NCBI GenBank assembly: GCA_964629825.1
Contig: CAZVUW010000002.1
Span: 19,523 to 83,522 of the forward strand
Direction of reading: 5' to 3'
Length of the DNA: 64,000 nt
Source: CAZVUW01 sp964629825
GTDB taxonomy: Bacteria; Actinomycetota; Nitriliruptoria; Euzebyales; Egibacteraceae
A model generated the notes under the pieces. It ran no database searches, was not told the origin of the DNA, and saw only the letters and a list, made by a program, of their open reading frames with translations. Below are positions 16,155 to 24,330 of this stretch, piece by piece; the stretch's first letter is position 1, and each line of letters starts with the position of its first letter. The position numbers and the translations under genes were made by a program.

Positions 16155-16882
16155 CCGACCGCGGCGACCGCGTCGCCGTGGTGACCGGGGCGGCGCGAGG
16201 CATCGGTGCGGCGATCGCCACCCGGCTGGCAGGCGACGGCGCGCACGTGGCCGTGCTCGACGTGGCCGACTGCGGCGCAACGGTCGAGGCGGTGCGGGAG
16301 CAGGGCCGCGAGGCGTGGGCGCTGCAGGTAGATCTCTCGGACCGAGCGGCGGTGCGCGAGGTCCTCGGCGGCTTCGCCGAGGAGCACGCCGTAGACATCC
16401 TCGTCAACAACGCGGGGCTGCTCTCGACCAGCCCGATCGCCGCGGTGTCGGACGAGGAGTGGGACCGAGTCCTGGCCGTCAACCTCACCGCGGCGCTGGT
16501 GACCACCCAAGTCGTCTGGCCGGGGATGGCGGAGCGCGGCGACGGGCGGCTGGTCTACATCGGATCGCGCGCCGCCCGGACGGGGGGCAACAACGCCGGG
16601 CCCGCGTACGTGGCCTCCAAGGGCGGCATCCACGCGCTGGTGATCTCCGCCGCCCGGGAGGGCGCGGCGTTCGGCATCCGAGCGAACGGCGTCATGCCCG
16701 GCCCGATCCGCACCGAGATGACCCGGCTGCCCTCCTACGACGACGAATCAGCCGCGACTCCGCTGGGCCGGATGGGCCGGCCCGAGGACATCGCCGCCGC
16801 GGTCTCCTACCTGGCCTCCGATGACGCCGCCTTCGTGACGGGCACGGTCCTGAACGTCAGCGGCGGCCTGCTGATGGGATGA
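16151..16882 (+). CDS. SDR family oxidoreductase
   Basis: 243 residues. TGAARGIGAAIATRLAGDGA (NAD(P)-binding TGxxxGxG), LDVADC after strand 2, ILVNNAGLLS, IGSRAAR with catalytic Ser, and YVASKGG with Tyr-x3-Lys, then NGVMPGPIRTEM and VTGTVLNVSGGLLMG. GTG start overlaps the universal stress gene stop. Likely a 3-hydroxyacyl-CoA or alicyclic alcohol dehydrogenase. A second SDR follows directly with an ATGA overlap, so two consecutive oxidations or two stereoisomers may be handled. Confidence 0.92.
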   Translation: MTDRGDRVAVVTGAARGIGAAIATRLAGDGAHVAVLDVADCGATVEAVREQGREAWALQVDLSDRAAVREVLGGFAEEHAVDILVNNAGLLSTSPIAAVSDEEWDRVLAVNLTAALVTTQVVWPGMAERGDGRLVYIGSRAARTGGNNAGPAYVASKGGIHALVISAAREGAAFGIRANGVMPGPIRTEMTRLPSYDDESAATPLGRMGRPEDIAAAVSYLASDDAAFVTGTVLNVSGGLLMG

Positions 16883-17685
16883 GCATGGGCGAGCTGTCGG
16901 GGCGTGTGGCGTTGATCACGGGCGGGGCCAGCGGGATCGGGCTGGCGACCGCCGAGGTGATGCTGCGCGAGGGGGCCCGCGTCATGCTGGCCGACCTCGA
17001 CGCCGAGGCCGTGCAAGCCGCGGCCGAGCGGCTCGGGCGGGACGCCCTGGGGACCGTCGCCGACGTCACCTCCGAGGAGGACGTCGCCGCCGCCGTCTCG
17101 GCCACGGTGGAGCAGCTCGGTGGTCTGCACGTCCTCGTGAACAGCGCCGGGGTCGTGTCGAAGCACCGCTTCCTGGAGCTGCCCGCCGACGAGTGGCGCA
17201 GGATGCTCGACATCCACCTGACCGGCACCTTCCTGTGCACCCAGGCCGCCGCCCGCCACATGGTCTCCGCCGGCGGGGGCGCCGTGGTCAACATCTCGAG
17301 CATCGCCGCGGAGCTCGGCAACCCGCTGGCGGTGCACTACGCCACGGCCAAGGGCGGGATCCGCATGTTCACCCGGTCCGCGGCGGTGAGCCTGGCGGCC
17401 CAGGGGGTGCGCGTGAACGCCGTCGGTCCGGGCACCACCGAGACGCCGCTGACGGGTGGACGCCTGCAGGACCCCGAGGTGCGCACCTCGGCGCTGCGCC
17501 GAATCCCGCTCGGCCGCTTCGGGCAGGCGCACGAGGTCGCCGAGCTGGTCACCTTCCTGGCCTCGGACCGAGCGGCCTACATCACCGGTCAGACCGTCTA
17601 CATCGACGGCGGATGGACCGCCCAGCTCTACACCTCCGACTACGAGGAGCTGCAGTGGTCACGACTGCCGGGGGTCCAGCGGTGA
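16879..17685 (+). CDS. SDR family oxidoreductase
   Basis: 268 residues. TGGASGIGLATAEVMLREGA, LADLDAEA (acidic residue after strand 2 favours NAD), HVLVNSAGVVSKHRF, NISSIAAELG and catalytic HYATAKGG; C-terminal YITGQTVYIDGGWTAQL. Overlaps the previous SDR by 4 bases and its TGA overlaps the GTG of the CoA-transferase alpha gene. Sequence differs clearly from the neighbouring SDR, so it is an old paralogue with its own substrate. Confidence 0.92.
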   Translation: MSMGELSGRVALITGGASGIGLATAEVMLREGARVMLADLDAEAVQAAAERLGRDALGTVADVTSEEDVAAAVSATVEQLGGLHVLVNSAGVVSKHRFLELPADEWRRMLDIHLTGTFLCTQAAARHMVSAGGGAVVNISSIAAELGNPLAVHYATAKGGIRMFTRSAAVSLAAQGVRVNAVGPGTTETPLTGGRLQDPEVRTSALRRIPLGRFGQAHEVAELVTFLASDRAAYITGQTVYIDGGWTAQLYTSDYEELQWSRLPGVQR

Positions 17686-18566
17686 GCCGCTCGGCCCGCC
17701 CCTCCAAGCTGATCAGCCTCGAAGAGGCCGTCGGCTGGGTGTCGCCGGGGGATCTCGTCGCCTTCGGCGGCTTCCTCATCCACAACAAGCCCTCCGCCTT
17801 CGTGCGCGCCCTGGTCGCCGCCGGGACGTCCGACCTGACGATCACGTCGTGCCCGACCGCCAGCTACGACGCGGACCTCCTCATCGGGGCCGGGCTGGTC
17901 CGGCGCACGATCCTCGGCAACGTGAGCTTCGACTACCTCGGGGCCGCGCCGAGGTTCCAGGCCGCCGCGCTGTCCGAGTCGATCGACGTCGAGATCTGCG
18001 ACGAGGCCATCGTCGCCGGCGGCTACATGGCGACCATCGAGGGGATCCCCTACCACCCGCTGTCGTCGGCCCGCGGGCATGACGTGGCCAAGGGCTCCTC
18101 GCTGCTGACGCCGTACCGCTCGCACACCGGACATAACCTGGTCGCCGTGTCGCCGCTGGCGCCGGACGTCGCGGTGCTGCACGTGCAGCAGGCCGACCCC
18201 TACGGCAACGGGCGCCACCTCGGGTCGATCTGGGGGGACGAGCTGATCGCCAAGGCCTCCCGCCGGGTGATCCTCACCACCGACGAGCTGATCGATGAGA
18301 CCGACACGCGCTCCAGCCCCCGCTCAACGACGATCCCGGGACATCTTGTGGACGCGGTCGTGCACCTGCCCGGCGGGGCGCATCCCTGCTCGAGCCACGG
18401 GCGCTACCTGTACGACGAGGCCCACCTGCGCGAGTACCTGGAGCTGGCCGCCAGCGACGACGGCTTCGACTCCTATGTGCAGCGCCACGTGACCGGCGGC
18501 GACTACCTGGAGAGCATCGGCGGCTCGGCCCGCCTGGCCGCCCTTGAGCAGAGGTTCCCGTGGTGA
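17682..18566 (+). CDS. CoA-transferase subunit alpha (IpdA-like)
   Basis: 294 residues. KLISLEEAVGWVSPGDLVAF, GGFLIHNKPSAFVRALVAAG and GNVSFDYLGAAPRF are family I CoA-transferase alpha features; DEAIVAGGYMATIEGIPYHP and NLVAVSPLAPDVAVLHVQQA follow. Length and the unusual pairing with a ~254-residue beta subunit resemble IpdA/IpdB of actinobacterial steroid degradation, which open a ring by hydrolysis rather than transferring CoA. Whether this pair is a transferase or a ring-opening hydrolase cannot be settled here. GTG start at 17682 overlaps the SDR stop as GTGA; a longer in-frame stretch lies inside the SDR gene and is a shadow. Confidence 0.88.
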   Translation: MSRSARPSKLISLEEAVGWVSPGDLVAFGGFLIHNKPSAFVRALVAAGTSDLTITSCPTASYDADLLIGAGLVRRTILGNVSFDYLGAAPRFQAAALSESIDVEICDEAIVAGGYMATIEGIPYHPLSSARGHDVAKGSSLLTPYRSHTGHNLVAVSPLAPDVAVLHVQQADPYGNGRHLGSIWGDELIAKASRRVILTTDELIDETDTRSSPRSTTIPGHLVDAVVHLPGGAHPCSSHGRYLYDEAHLREYLELAASDDGFDSYVQRHVTGGDYLESIGGSARLAALEQRFPW

Positions 18567-19327
18567 GCTGGTCCCCCTCCGAGATGATCGCCGTGATCCT
18601 GTCGCGCCAGCTGCGCAACGGCTGGAACGGCGTGACGCCCTACTCGCCGATCATCGTCGCGGCCTGCATCCTCGCCCGCCGGACCCACGCCCCCGGGCTC
18701 ACCTTCTGGTCGGGAACGCTGGGCATGAACCCGGAGCCCGAGCGGCTCTACCCCACCGGCACCGACCCGCGCTACCTCGCCAGCGTCGAGGCGATCCGCG
18801 ACTTCTACGACGTGTTCGAGTACGGCGAGACCCGCTGCGACTACATGTTCTACAGCGGCCTCCAGATCGACCGCCGCGGCAACGCGAACAACGTCCGGGT
18901 CGGCGGCGCCGGGACGGGACGGCCTCTGCGTCTCGGCGGGGGTCAAGCCAACACCTCGCACCCTGTCGTCGACGACCGCATCTTCCTGTTCGCGCCGCGC
19001 CACACGCCCGAGGTGTTCGTCGAGAAGGTGGACTTCGTGTCCATCGCGGGGTTCCTCGACGGCCCGGATGCCCGTCAGCGCGAGAACCTGCCCGGCGGCG
19101 GCCCCGTGCTGTGCGTCACCGACCTCGCCGTCATGGACTTCGACGAGCACGACAAGACCATGCGGCTGGCGTCGGTCCACCCCGGCGTGACCGTCGAGCA
19201 GGTGCGGGCGGCGACGGGCTTCGAGCTGCCCGCACCGAACCCGGTGCCGACCACCGAGCCGCCAACCGCCGAGGAGCTGGCGGTCCTGCGCGACCTCGAC
19301 AAGGACGGGATCCTCCGCGATGGCTGA
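18563..19327 (+). CDS. CoA-transferase subunit beta (IpdB-like)
   Basis: 254 residues. VSWSPSEMIAVILSRQLRNG, IVAACILARRTHAPGLTFWS, FYSGLQIDRRGNANNVRVGG and FVEKVDFVSIAGFLDGP match beta subunits of IpdAB-like CoA-transferase family proteins. It ends with a Pro-rich stretch and LAVLRDLDKDGILRDG. GTG at 18563 overlaps the alpha stop codon (GTGA), the same coupling as the gene before; GTG at 18560 is an equally possible start one codon earlier. Forms a heterodimer or heterotetramer with the alpha subunit. Confidence 0.88.
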   Translation: MSWSPSEMIAVILSRQLRNGWNGVTPYSPIIVAACILARRTHAPGLTFWSGTLGMNPEPERLYPTGTDPRYLASVEAIRDFYDVFEYGETRCDYMFYSGLQIDRRGNANNVRVGGAGTGRPLRLGGGQANTSHPVVDDRIFLFAPRHTPEVFVEKVDFVSIAGFLDGPDARQRENLPGGGPVLCVTDLAVMDFDEHDKTMRLASVHPGVTVEQVRAATGFELPAPNPVPTTEPPTAEELAVLRDLDKDGILRDG

Positions 19328-19964
19328 CACCCCGCAGCTGCTGCTGGCGGCGATCGACATCGCCCTCGAGCACGCCGACGAGTTCGACCGCTGGTACGAC
19401 GAGGAGCACATCCCGGAGCGCGCCGCGGTGCCGGGCATCTCAGGCATCCGGCGCTGGCGCCTCCTCGAGGGCGACCTGCCCGCCTCGCTTGTGACCTACG
19501 AGGTCGCCTCGGCCGAGGTCATCACGTCCGGCGCCTACGCCCGGCTCAAGGAGCGCGGCGACACGCCGTGGACGCAGCGCCTGCGGCCCCACTTCCAGCG
19601 GATGGTCCGCGGCGTCTTCGCCTTGGCCTCGGACCTGGGTGACACCTCGCAGCCGGTCCACGCCTGCGCGGTGGCGCTGACGTCGGTCGCCGAGAGCGAT
19701 GTCAGCGCATACCGCGACTGGTACGACCGCGAGCACGGCCCGCTGGTTGCCGCCGTGCCCGGGGTCGTGCGCCTGCGCCGGTTCGAGCGCGCCGAGGAGC
19801 CCGCGCACCTGACCGTTGTGGAGCTGACCAGCGCCGACGTGCTGCGCTCCGACGCCTATGCGGCGGCGAAGGCCGCCGCGCCCGGCTCGGATCTGCGCGC
19901 GCGATGGCGGCGTCAGCAGGGGATCTACGCCCTTCGCGACCTCGAGTCGGAGGAGTCGACATGA
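19320..19964 (+). CDS. tandem EthD-like dimeric alpha-beta barrel protein
   Basis: 214 residues made of two similar halves. Residues ~20-40 read EFDRWYDEEHIPERAAVPGI and residues ~127-147 read YRDWYDREHGPLVAAVPGV, the WYxxEHxP hallmark of EthD/DUF4286-like ferredoxin-fold barrels. Such proteins accompany P450s, ring-cleaving or decarboxylating pathways, and the tandem copy would fold as one pseudo-dimer. It overlaps the CoA-transferase beta gene by 8 bases and the ligase gene by 4, so it belongs to the operon. Activity unknown. Confidence 0.8.
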   Translation: MADTPQLLLAAIDIALEHADEFDRWYDEEHIPERAAVPGISGIRRWRLLEGDLPASLVTYEVASAEVITSGAYARLKERGDTPWTQRLRPHFQRMVRGVFALASDLGDTSQPVHACAVALTSVAESDVSAYRDWYDREHGPLVAAVPGVVRLRRFERAEEPAHLTVVELTSADVLRSDAYAAAKAAAPGSDLRARWRRQQGIYALRDLESEEST

Positions 19965-21505
19965 GCTACCTGATCGCAACCGACTGGCGGGATGCGGCCC
20001 GCTGGCACGGCGAGGGCGTCTGGCAGGACGTCACCATCCCCGGCCTGCTGGCGCGCGCCGTGGCCGACCGGCCCGACTCGCTCGCCGTGGTGCAGGGCGA
20101 GGCGCGGCTCACCTACCGGCAGCTGCAGGCGGGGGTGGATCGCTTCGCCGCCCGGCTTGCCGAGCTCGGGGTCGACCGCGGCGACGTCGTCATCCTCCAC
20201 CTGCCCGACAGCGCGGCGTTCCTGGCCGTCTCGATGGCCGTGCACTCCGTCGAGGGCGTCACCGCGCCGGTTCCGCACAGCGCCGGCCAGGCCGAGATCG
20301 CCTCCATCGCCGAGCGGACGCGCGCGCGAGCCTACGTGGGCCTGACGGAGCTGGACCTGCCCGGCGTGCCGCACCGGATCGCGATGAATCCGGCTGACCT
20401 CGGGCTGTTCGAGGTTCCGGCCGAGCCGGTGTCGGGCTACCAGCCGGACCCCGACGCGCTGGCCGAGATCATGTTCACCTCGGGCACCACCGGGCTGCCA
20501 AAGGGCGTGATGAACTCGGCCAACACCAAGCTGACCGGGCTGCGCGGTTTCCTGGAGACGTTCGACTTCGGGCCGGACGACGTTTGGGCGGTCGTGCCGC
20601 CGATGTCGCACAACGCCGGCTGGCTGTACAGCGCCCTGCCGGCGCTGGCGACGCAGGCGCCCATGGTGCTGGTGCGCCGCGGTGATCCCGCCGCGATGCT
20701 CGACACGCTTGCGGCCGAGGGCGTGACGGCCTGCTTCCTGGTGCCGACCCATCTCACCGACCTGCTCGCGGCCTATCGCAAGGAGCCGGAGCGCTACCCA
20801 CTGAAGCTGCGGCACGTGCTCACCGGTGCGGCCCTGGCGCCGCCAGAGGCAGTCGCCGCGGTGGCCGATGAGTGGGGCGCCATCCCGATCTCGCTGTACG
20901 GGATGACGGAGTGCCAGGCCAACCTCTTCACCCGCCCCGACGACCCGGTGTCCACGGTCGCCACCAGCGTCGGGCGGCCGTGCCCCGGCTCAGAGGTCGC
21001 GCTGCGCGACCCGGCCGACGGCCGCCTGGTCGGCGAGGGCGAGGTCGGCGAGGTCGTGACCCGCGGCGCCACGACCTTCCTCGGCTACTACGACGACCAG
21101 GGCGCTACCAGCTCCTCGTTCACCAAGGATGGCTGGTTCCGAAGCGGAGACCTCGGCACGATCGAGAACGGAAGCTTTCGGATCGTCGGTCGCATCAAGG
21201 AGGTCATCCTGCGCGGCGGGGCGACCATCGTCCCCACCGACGTCGAGGCCGCGCTCAGCACCTACCCGGGCATCGGCGAGGTCGCCGTGGTCGGCCTACC
21301 CGATGAGCGCCTCGGCGAGCGCGTCTGCGCCTGCGTCCTCGGGCCGGCGCCTGCCCTCGAAGACCTGCTCGCCCACCTCGAGTCCTCCGGCTTCGGCCGC
21401 AGCGTCCGCCCCGACCTGGTCGTGTCGGTCGCCGACTTCCCGCGCACCGACCTCGGCAAGGTCCAGCGCGCCAAGCTGCGCGAGCGCCTGCTGAAGGACG
21501 CCTGA
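19961..21505 (+). CDS. AMP-dependent acyl-CoA ligase
   Basis: 514 residues. ATP/AMP motif IMFTSGTTGLPKGVMNSANT (about residues 167-186), YGMTECQANLF, the hinge motif DGWFRSGDLGTI, IVGRIKEVILRGGATIVPTD and the C-terminal catalytic Lys region PRTDLGKVQRAKL are all present. It adenylates a carboxylic acid and forms its CoA thioester, the entry step for the CoA pathway. Start ATG at 19961 overlaps the EthD gene stop as ATGA. Last gene of the rightward operon; it converges on the glutaredoxin-type gene. Substrate unassigned. Confidence 0.94.
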   Translation: MSYLIATDWRDAARWHGEGVWQDVTIPGLLARAVADRPDSLAVVQGEARLTYRQLQAGVDRFAARLAELGVDRGDVVILHLPDSAAFLAVSMAVHSVEGVTAPVPHSAGQAEIASIAERTRARAYVGLTELDLPGVPHRIAMNPADLGLFEVPAEPVSGYQPDPDALAEIMFTSGTTGLPKGVMNSANTKLTGLRGFLETFDFGPDDVWAVVPPMSHNAGWLYSALPALATQAPMVLVRRGDPAAMLDTLAAEGVTACFLVPTHLTDLLAAYRKEPERYPLKLRHVLTGAALAPPEAVAAVADEWGAIPISLYGMTECQANLFTRPDDPVSTVATSVGRPCPGSEVALRDPADGRLVGEGEVGEVVTRGATTFLGYYDDQGATSSSFTKDGWFRSGDLGTIENGSFRIVGRIKEVILRGGATIVPTDVEAALSTYPGIGEVAVVGLPDERLGERVCACVLGPAPALEDLLAHLESSGFGRSVRPDLVVSVADFPRTDLGKVQRAKLRERLLKDA

Positions 21506-21521
21506 CCGTCAGCACGGCGGG

Positions 21522-22280
21522 CTAGCCGAGGCTGAAGACGTCGTCGGGGAGGTCGAGGTCGGCGAGGTTGCGAGGGTCGAAGGAGCTGGCGCGCGGCAGG
21601 CCACGCGCGGCGTAGAAGTCGGCCAGCTGCGCCAGGTGGAAGCCGGCGTGCCAGCGCTGGGACATGAGGAGCTGCGAGAAGGGCAGGTCGCCGCGGGGCG
21701 AGGTGATCAGCGGGTCATCGCCGCTCCAGTCCTCCTCGTGGGTGAGGACCGCGTCGGTCCACGCCCGCAGCACCCCGCGCGCGTAGGTGACCAGACGCTC
21801 GTGGCCGGGCACCGTGGCCTCCACCAGGGGGTCGTCGCGCTCGGGATGCCACGGGAAGTCGTGCGAGCGCCAGGCCGCGGGCAGGAGCGAGATCGGCAGG
21901 AAGACGTTCACGGTCAGGTGCTTCAGCGTGCGGCCGCGCGACGGCGTCGGGACGAGCAGGACCTCCCAGGACGCGGACTCGACCTCCTCGAGCCACGACT
22001 CGAGGATCGCCGCCAGGTCCCAGGCCAGGCGCACGGATTCGAGCTCGGCGGGGCCGGCCACGCCTACCAGTGAGGCGACTTGGGCGGGGTGCAGCACGCT
22101 GGTCACGCGGCCGTCGACCGCGACCGCCGGCACGAGCGGTCGCCCGTCGGCCTCCCACTGGCGCACCTCGGCCTCGGGGCCGCGGACGTTGACCGCCTCG
22201 TAGGCGATCCCTACGGAGCCAAGGAACTCCTTGACCGCAGAGCAGGTCGCTCAGCCGGGCTGCCAGTAGACGCGGATCAT
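21522..22280 (-). CDS. glutaredoxin-DinB fusion, candidate selenoprotein (in-frame TGA)
   Basis: 252 residues if TGA at 22251-22253 is read as selenocysteine (U). The start reads MIRVYWQPG-U-ATC-SAVKEF, an N-terminal glutaredoxin fold in which the first residue of the redox CxxC is U10 and the second is Cys13. The cis-Pro loop PLVPAVAVDGRV follows at about residue 50. Residues ~80-252 form a helical DinB-like domain with TLKHLTVNVFLP and RWHAGFHLAQL, giving the three-His metal site pattern. ATG at 22280 has GGGAGG before it. Without recoding, the protein would stop after 9 residues and coding similarity upstream of 22166 would be unexplained. A SECIS-like hairpin lies 22 bases after the TGA. 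Alternative: a nonsense mutation in a Cys codon. It lies 10 bases after the MFS gene, same strand. Confidence 0.78.
22217..22236 (-). promoter_or_regulatory. SECIS-like hairpin after the in-frame TGA
   Basis: On the mRNA the 20 bases fold as GGUCAAGG, loop AGUU, CCUUGGCU: 8 pairs with two G-U wobbles. G is the second loop base and 22 bases separate the UGA from the loop, both within the limits described for bacterial SECIS elements (16-37 bases, a G among the first two loop bases). This is what SelB needs to insert selenocysteine. Confidence 0.68.
22251..22253 (-). other. in-frame TGA, candidate selenocysteine codon
   Basis: Tenth codon of the glutaredoxin-DinB gene, exactly at the first Cys of the CxxC active site. 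The frame is open on both sides and coding similarity continues across it. Confidence 0.72.
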
Positions 22281-22290
22281 CCTGCCTCCC

Positions 22291-23505
22291 TCATGTGACG
22301 GGCGGACCGGCAGGGTCCGCTTCGGAGCGCTGGATCGCGGTGCCGAGCAGTGCCCGGCCGAGCTGCACCAGGCCGGCGGAGACGACCATGGAGCCGGCAG
22401 CGCCGAGCCAGGCGGCCTGGTTGGAGACGTGCTCCACCATCAGACCGAACAGCAGCGGCCCTACCGCGCCGCCGAAGAACAGCCCCGCCTGGGTGAAGCT
22501 CGCGGCCACCGCGGGGGCGGAGCGGTGGTAGTGGACCATGCTGTAGTGCAGCAGGCCGTTCCAGCCCCACCCGAACGACGAGCCCACCAGGGATCCGACG
22601 ACGAACCAGCCCCACTGCGTCGCCCCCGCCAGGGTCGCGAAGCCGGCCGCGCCGACGAGCATCATCCGGGTCACGGTGACCAAGTGCCGGCCGCCGCGCC
22701 GGTCGGCCCTCCAGCCCTGCACGATGCGGGTGAGGATCGACCCGATGCTCGCCCCGGCCAGGAGCAGGCCGGCCGAGGTGTGGGCGAACCCACGCGCGAC
22801 CGCGGTCTCCACCATGAAGGTCGACATCGAGACCACGGCCGCGCCGGCGAACACCGCCGCGACGGCCAGGATGATGAGGCTCGGCAGCCGCCCAGCCGGA
22901 AGGACACCGCGCTTGCCCTTCGAGCCGGCCGCGAGCGAGGGGAGCAGCCGCTGGCCCACGGCTGCGAACAGCAGCGCGGCGACGCCCAGGCCGATCCAGG
23001 TGGCGCGCCAGCCGAGCCACAGGCTGGCGACCGGCACCGCCATCCCGGCGAGGAAGCTCGCCGACGGGACCGCCGCCTGCTTCAGACCGAACGCGAAGCC
23101 CTGCCGCTCCACCCGGACCTGACGAGCCAGGACGAGGTTTGCGGCCGGCTGAGCGGCGGCCTGGCACACGCCGCTCACCGCCATGAGCACGGCGAGCTGG
23201 ACCCAGCTCTGCGCGAACCCGACGCCTGCGAGCAGCGCCGCCATCAGAACGGTGGCAGCGACGCCGCCGATGCGAGGGCCGACGCGCTCAACGAGCTTGC
23301 CGGCGCTGACCGACGACAGACCCGCGACGAGATGCCCGAAGGTGACCAGCGCACCGAGCCCGGCAGAGTCGAAGCCCAGCTCAGCGCGCATCTCGGGGGC
23401 CAGCGCGCCCAGCAGGAAGTTGGGCAGGACGCTGATGATGGTCAGGCCTATGGCGAGCGCCACGGGCCGCAGTCCCGCCGCTCTACCGACCCGTGTGCCG
23501 GCCAT
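22291..23505 (-). CDS. MFS transporter
   Basis: 404 residues with about 12 membrane helices. The loop after helix 2 reads AGKLVERVGPRIGG and the equivalent loop in the second half reads RIVQGWRADRRGGRHL, both MFS features. Start ATG at 23505 is preceded at 4 bases by GGGAGG; the open frame extends far upstream but through the divergent SDR gene. Divergent from the SDR at 23552 with a shared AT-rich site, so it likely exports or imports a pathway compound and is co-regulated. Transports in tandem with the selenoprotein candidate downstream. Confidence 0.9.
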   Translation of the reverse strand: MAGTRVGRAAGLRPVALAIGLTIISVLPNFLLGALAPEMRAELGFDSAGLGALVTFGHLVAGLSSVSAGKLVERVGPRIGGVAATVLMAALLAGVGFAQSWVQLAVLMAVSGVCQAAAQPAANLVLARQVRVERQGFAFGLKQAAVPSASFLAGMAVPVASLWLGWRATWIGLGVAALLFAAVGQRLLPSLAAGSKGKRGVLPAGRLPSLIILAVAAVFAGAAVVSMSTFMVETAVARGFAHTSAGLLLAGASIGSILTRIVQGWRADRRGGRHLVTVTRMMLVGAAGFATLAGATQWGWFVVGSLVGSSFGWGWNGLLHYSMVHYHRSAPAVAASFTQAGLFFGGAVGPLLFGLMVEHVSNQAAWLGAAGSMVVSAGLVQLGRALLGTAIQRSEADPAGPPVT

Positions 23506-23532
23506 GCCTCCCAATCCGAAGCGCCCGTGAAG

Positions 23533-23554
23533 GGATATATGATAGCCATAGATG
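23533..23554 (+). promoter_or_regulatory. shared divergent promoter with leaderless -10 box
   Basis: GGGATATATGATAGCCATAG precedes the SDR start codon. TATGAT (23538-23543) ends 8 bases before the ATG at 23552, placing the transcription start at or next to the start codon, so the SDR mRNA is probably leaderless. The ATGATAG word is shared with 8893-8914, so a regulator may also bind here. Confidence 0.58.
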
Positions 23555-24328
23555 GTCGATCTCTCCGGGCAATCCTGCGCTCTGGTCACCGGTGCCGCTT
23601 CGGGCCTGGGACGCGCGACGACGACCCTTCTGCGCGAGCGCGGGGTGCGGGTTGCTGGGCTGGATCTGGCGGCGGACGACATCGATGCCGAGGTCGCGAT
23701 CGGCTGCGACGTCTCGGACGTCGACGCGGTCGCCGCGGCGGTGAGCCAGGCGGTTAAGGCTCTCGGCCGTCTCGACGCGGTGGCGCACTGCGCAGGCACG
23801 TTCCCGAGCAGCGCCGTGCCGCTGCACGCGCTGGAGCCCGAGGTCTGGCGCCGCACCATCGCGGTCAACCTCGACGGCGCCTTCGCCGTGGCCCGCGCCA
23901 CCCTGCCGGAGCTCATGCGCGCCCGCGGCGCGATGGTGCTGGTGGCCTCGGTGGCGGGTGATAACCCGCAGCCGGGCGCGGCCGTCTACGCGGCCAGCAA
24001 GGCGGGCGTGACCGCCCTGGCGCGCGCGATCGCCATCGAGTACGCCCACCTGGGTGTTCGCGTCAACGCGGTGTCGCCGGGCTGGATGGACACCGCGATG
24101 GCGGCCCCCGTCCTCGGTCGGGTGCACCTGCGAGCCCGGGTCGAGAAGCGCGTCCCCCTCGGCCGCGTTGCTGCTCCGGAGGAGGTCGCCGAGGCGATCG
24201 TCTGGCTGCTGTCGGATGCGGCCGGCTACGTGACCGGCCATGAGCTGGTGGTAGACGCGGGGATGGGTAAGTCCGCCTACGTCGACGACGGGGATGTGGC
24301 CGCCACCTGGCGGCGCGTGGAGGGATAG
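23552..24328 (+). CDS. SDR family oxidoreductase
   Basis: 258 residues. TGAASGLGRATTTLLRERGV, LDLAADD, VAHCAGTFPSSAVPL (CAG in place of NAG), VLVASVAGDN with the Ser position, and VYAASKAGV giving Tyr-x3-Lys; then NAVSPGWMDTAMAAPVLG and VTGHELVVDAGMGKSAYVDD. Probably leaderless (see promoter). The neighbouring zinc alcohol dehydrogenase starts 2 bases after its stop, so the pair forms a small rightward operon for alcohol oxidation. Confidence 0.92.
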   Translation: MVDLSGQSCALVTGAASGLGRATTTLLRERGVRVAGLDLAADDIDAEVAIGCDVSDVDAVAAAVSQAVKALGRLDAVAHCAGTFPSSAVPLHALEPEVWRRTIAVNLDGAFAVARATLPELMRARGAMVLVASVAGDNPQPGAAVYAASKAGVTALARAIAIEYAHLGVRVNAVSPGWMDTAMAAPVLGRVHLRARVEKRVPLGRVAAPEEVAEAIVWLLSDAAGYVTGHELVVDAGMGKSAYVDDGDVAATWRRVEG

Positions 24329-24330
24329 CA

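Noticed and set aside
21522..22166. A shorter glutaredoxin-DinB gene starting at GTG 22166
   Set aside because: It would cut the glutaredoxin fold in the middle and leave the good ribosome site and the CxxC-equivalent upstream unexplained.
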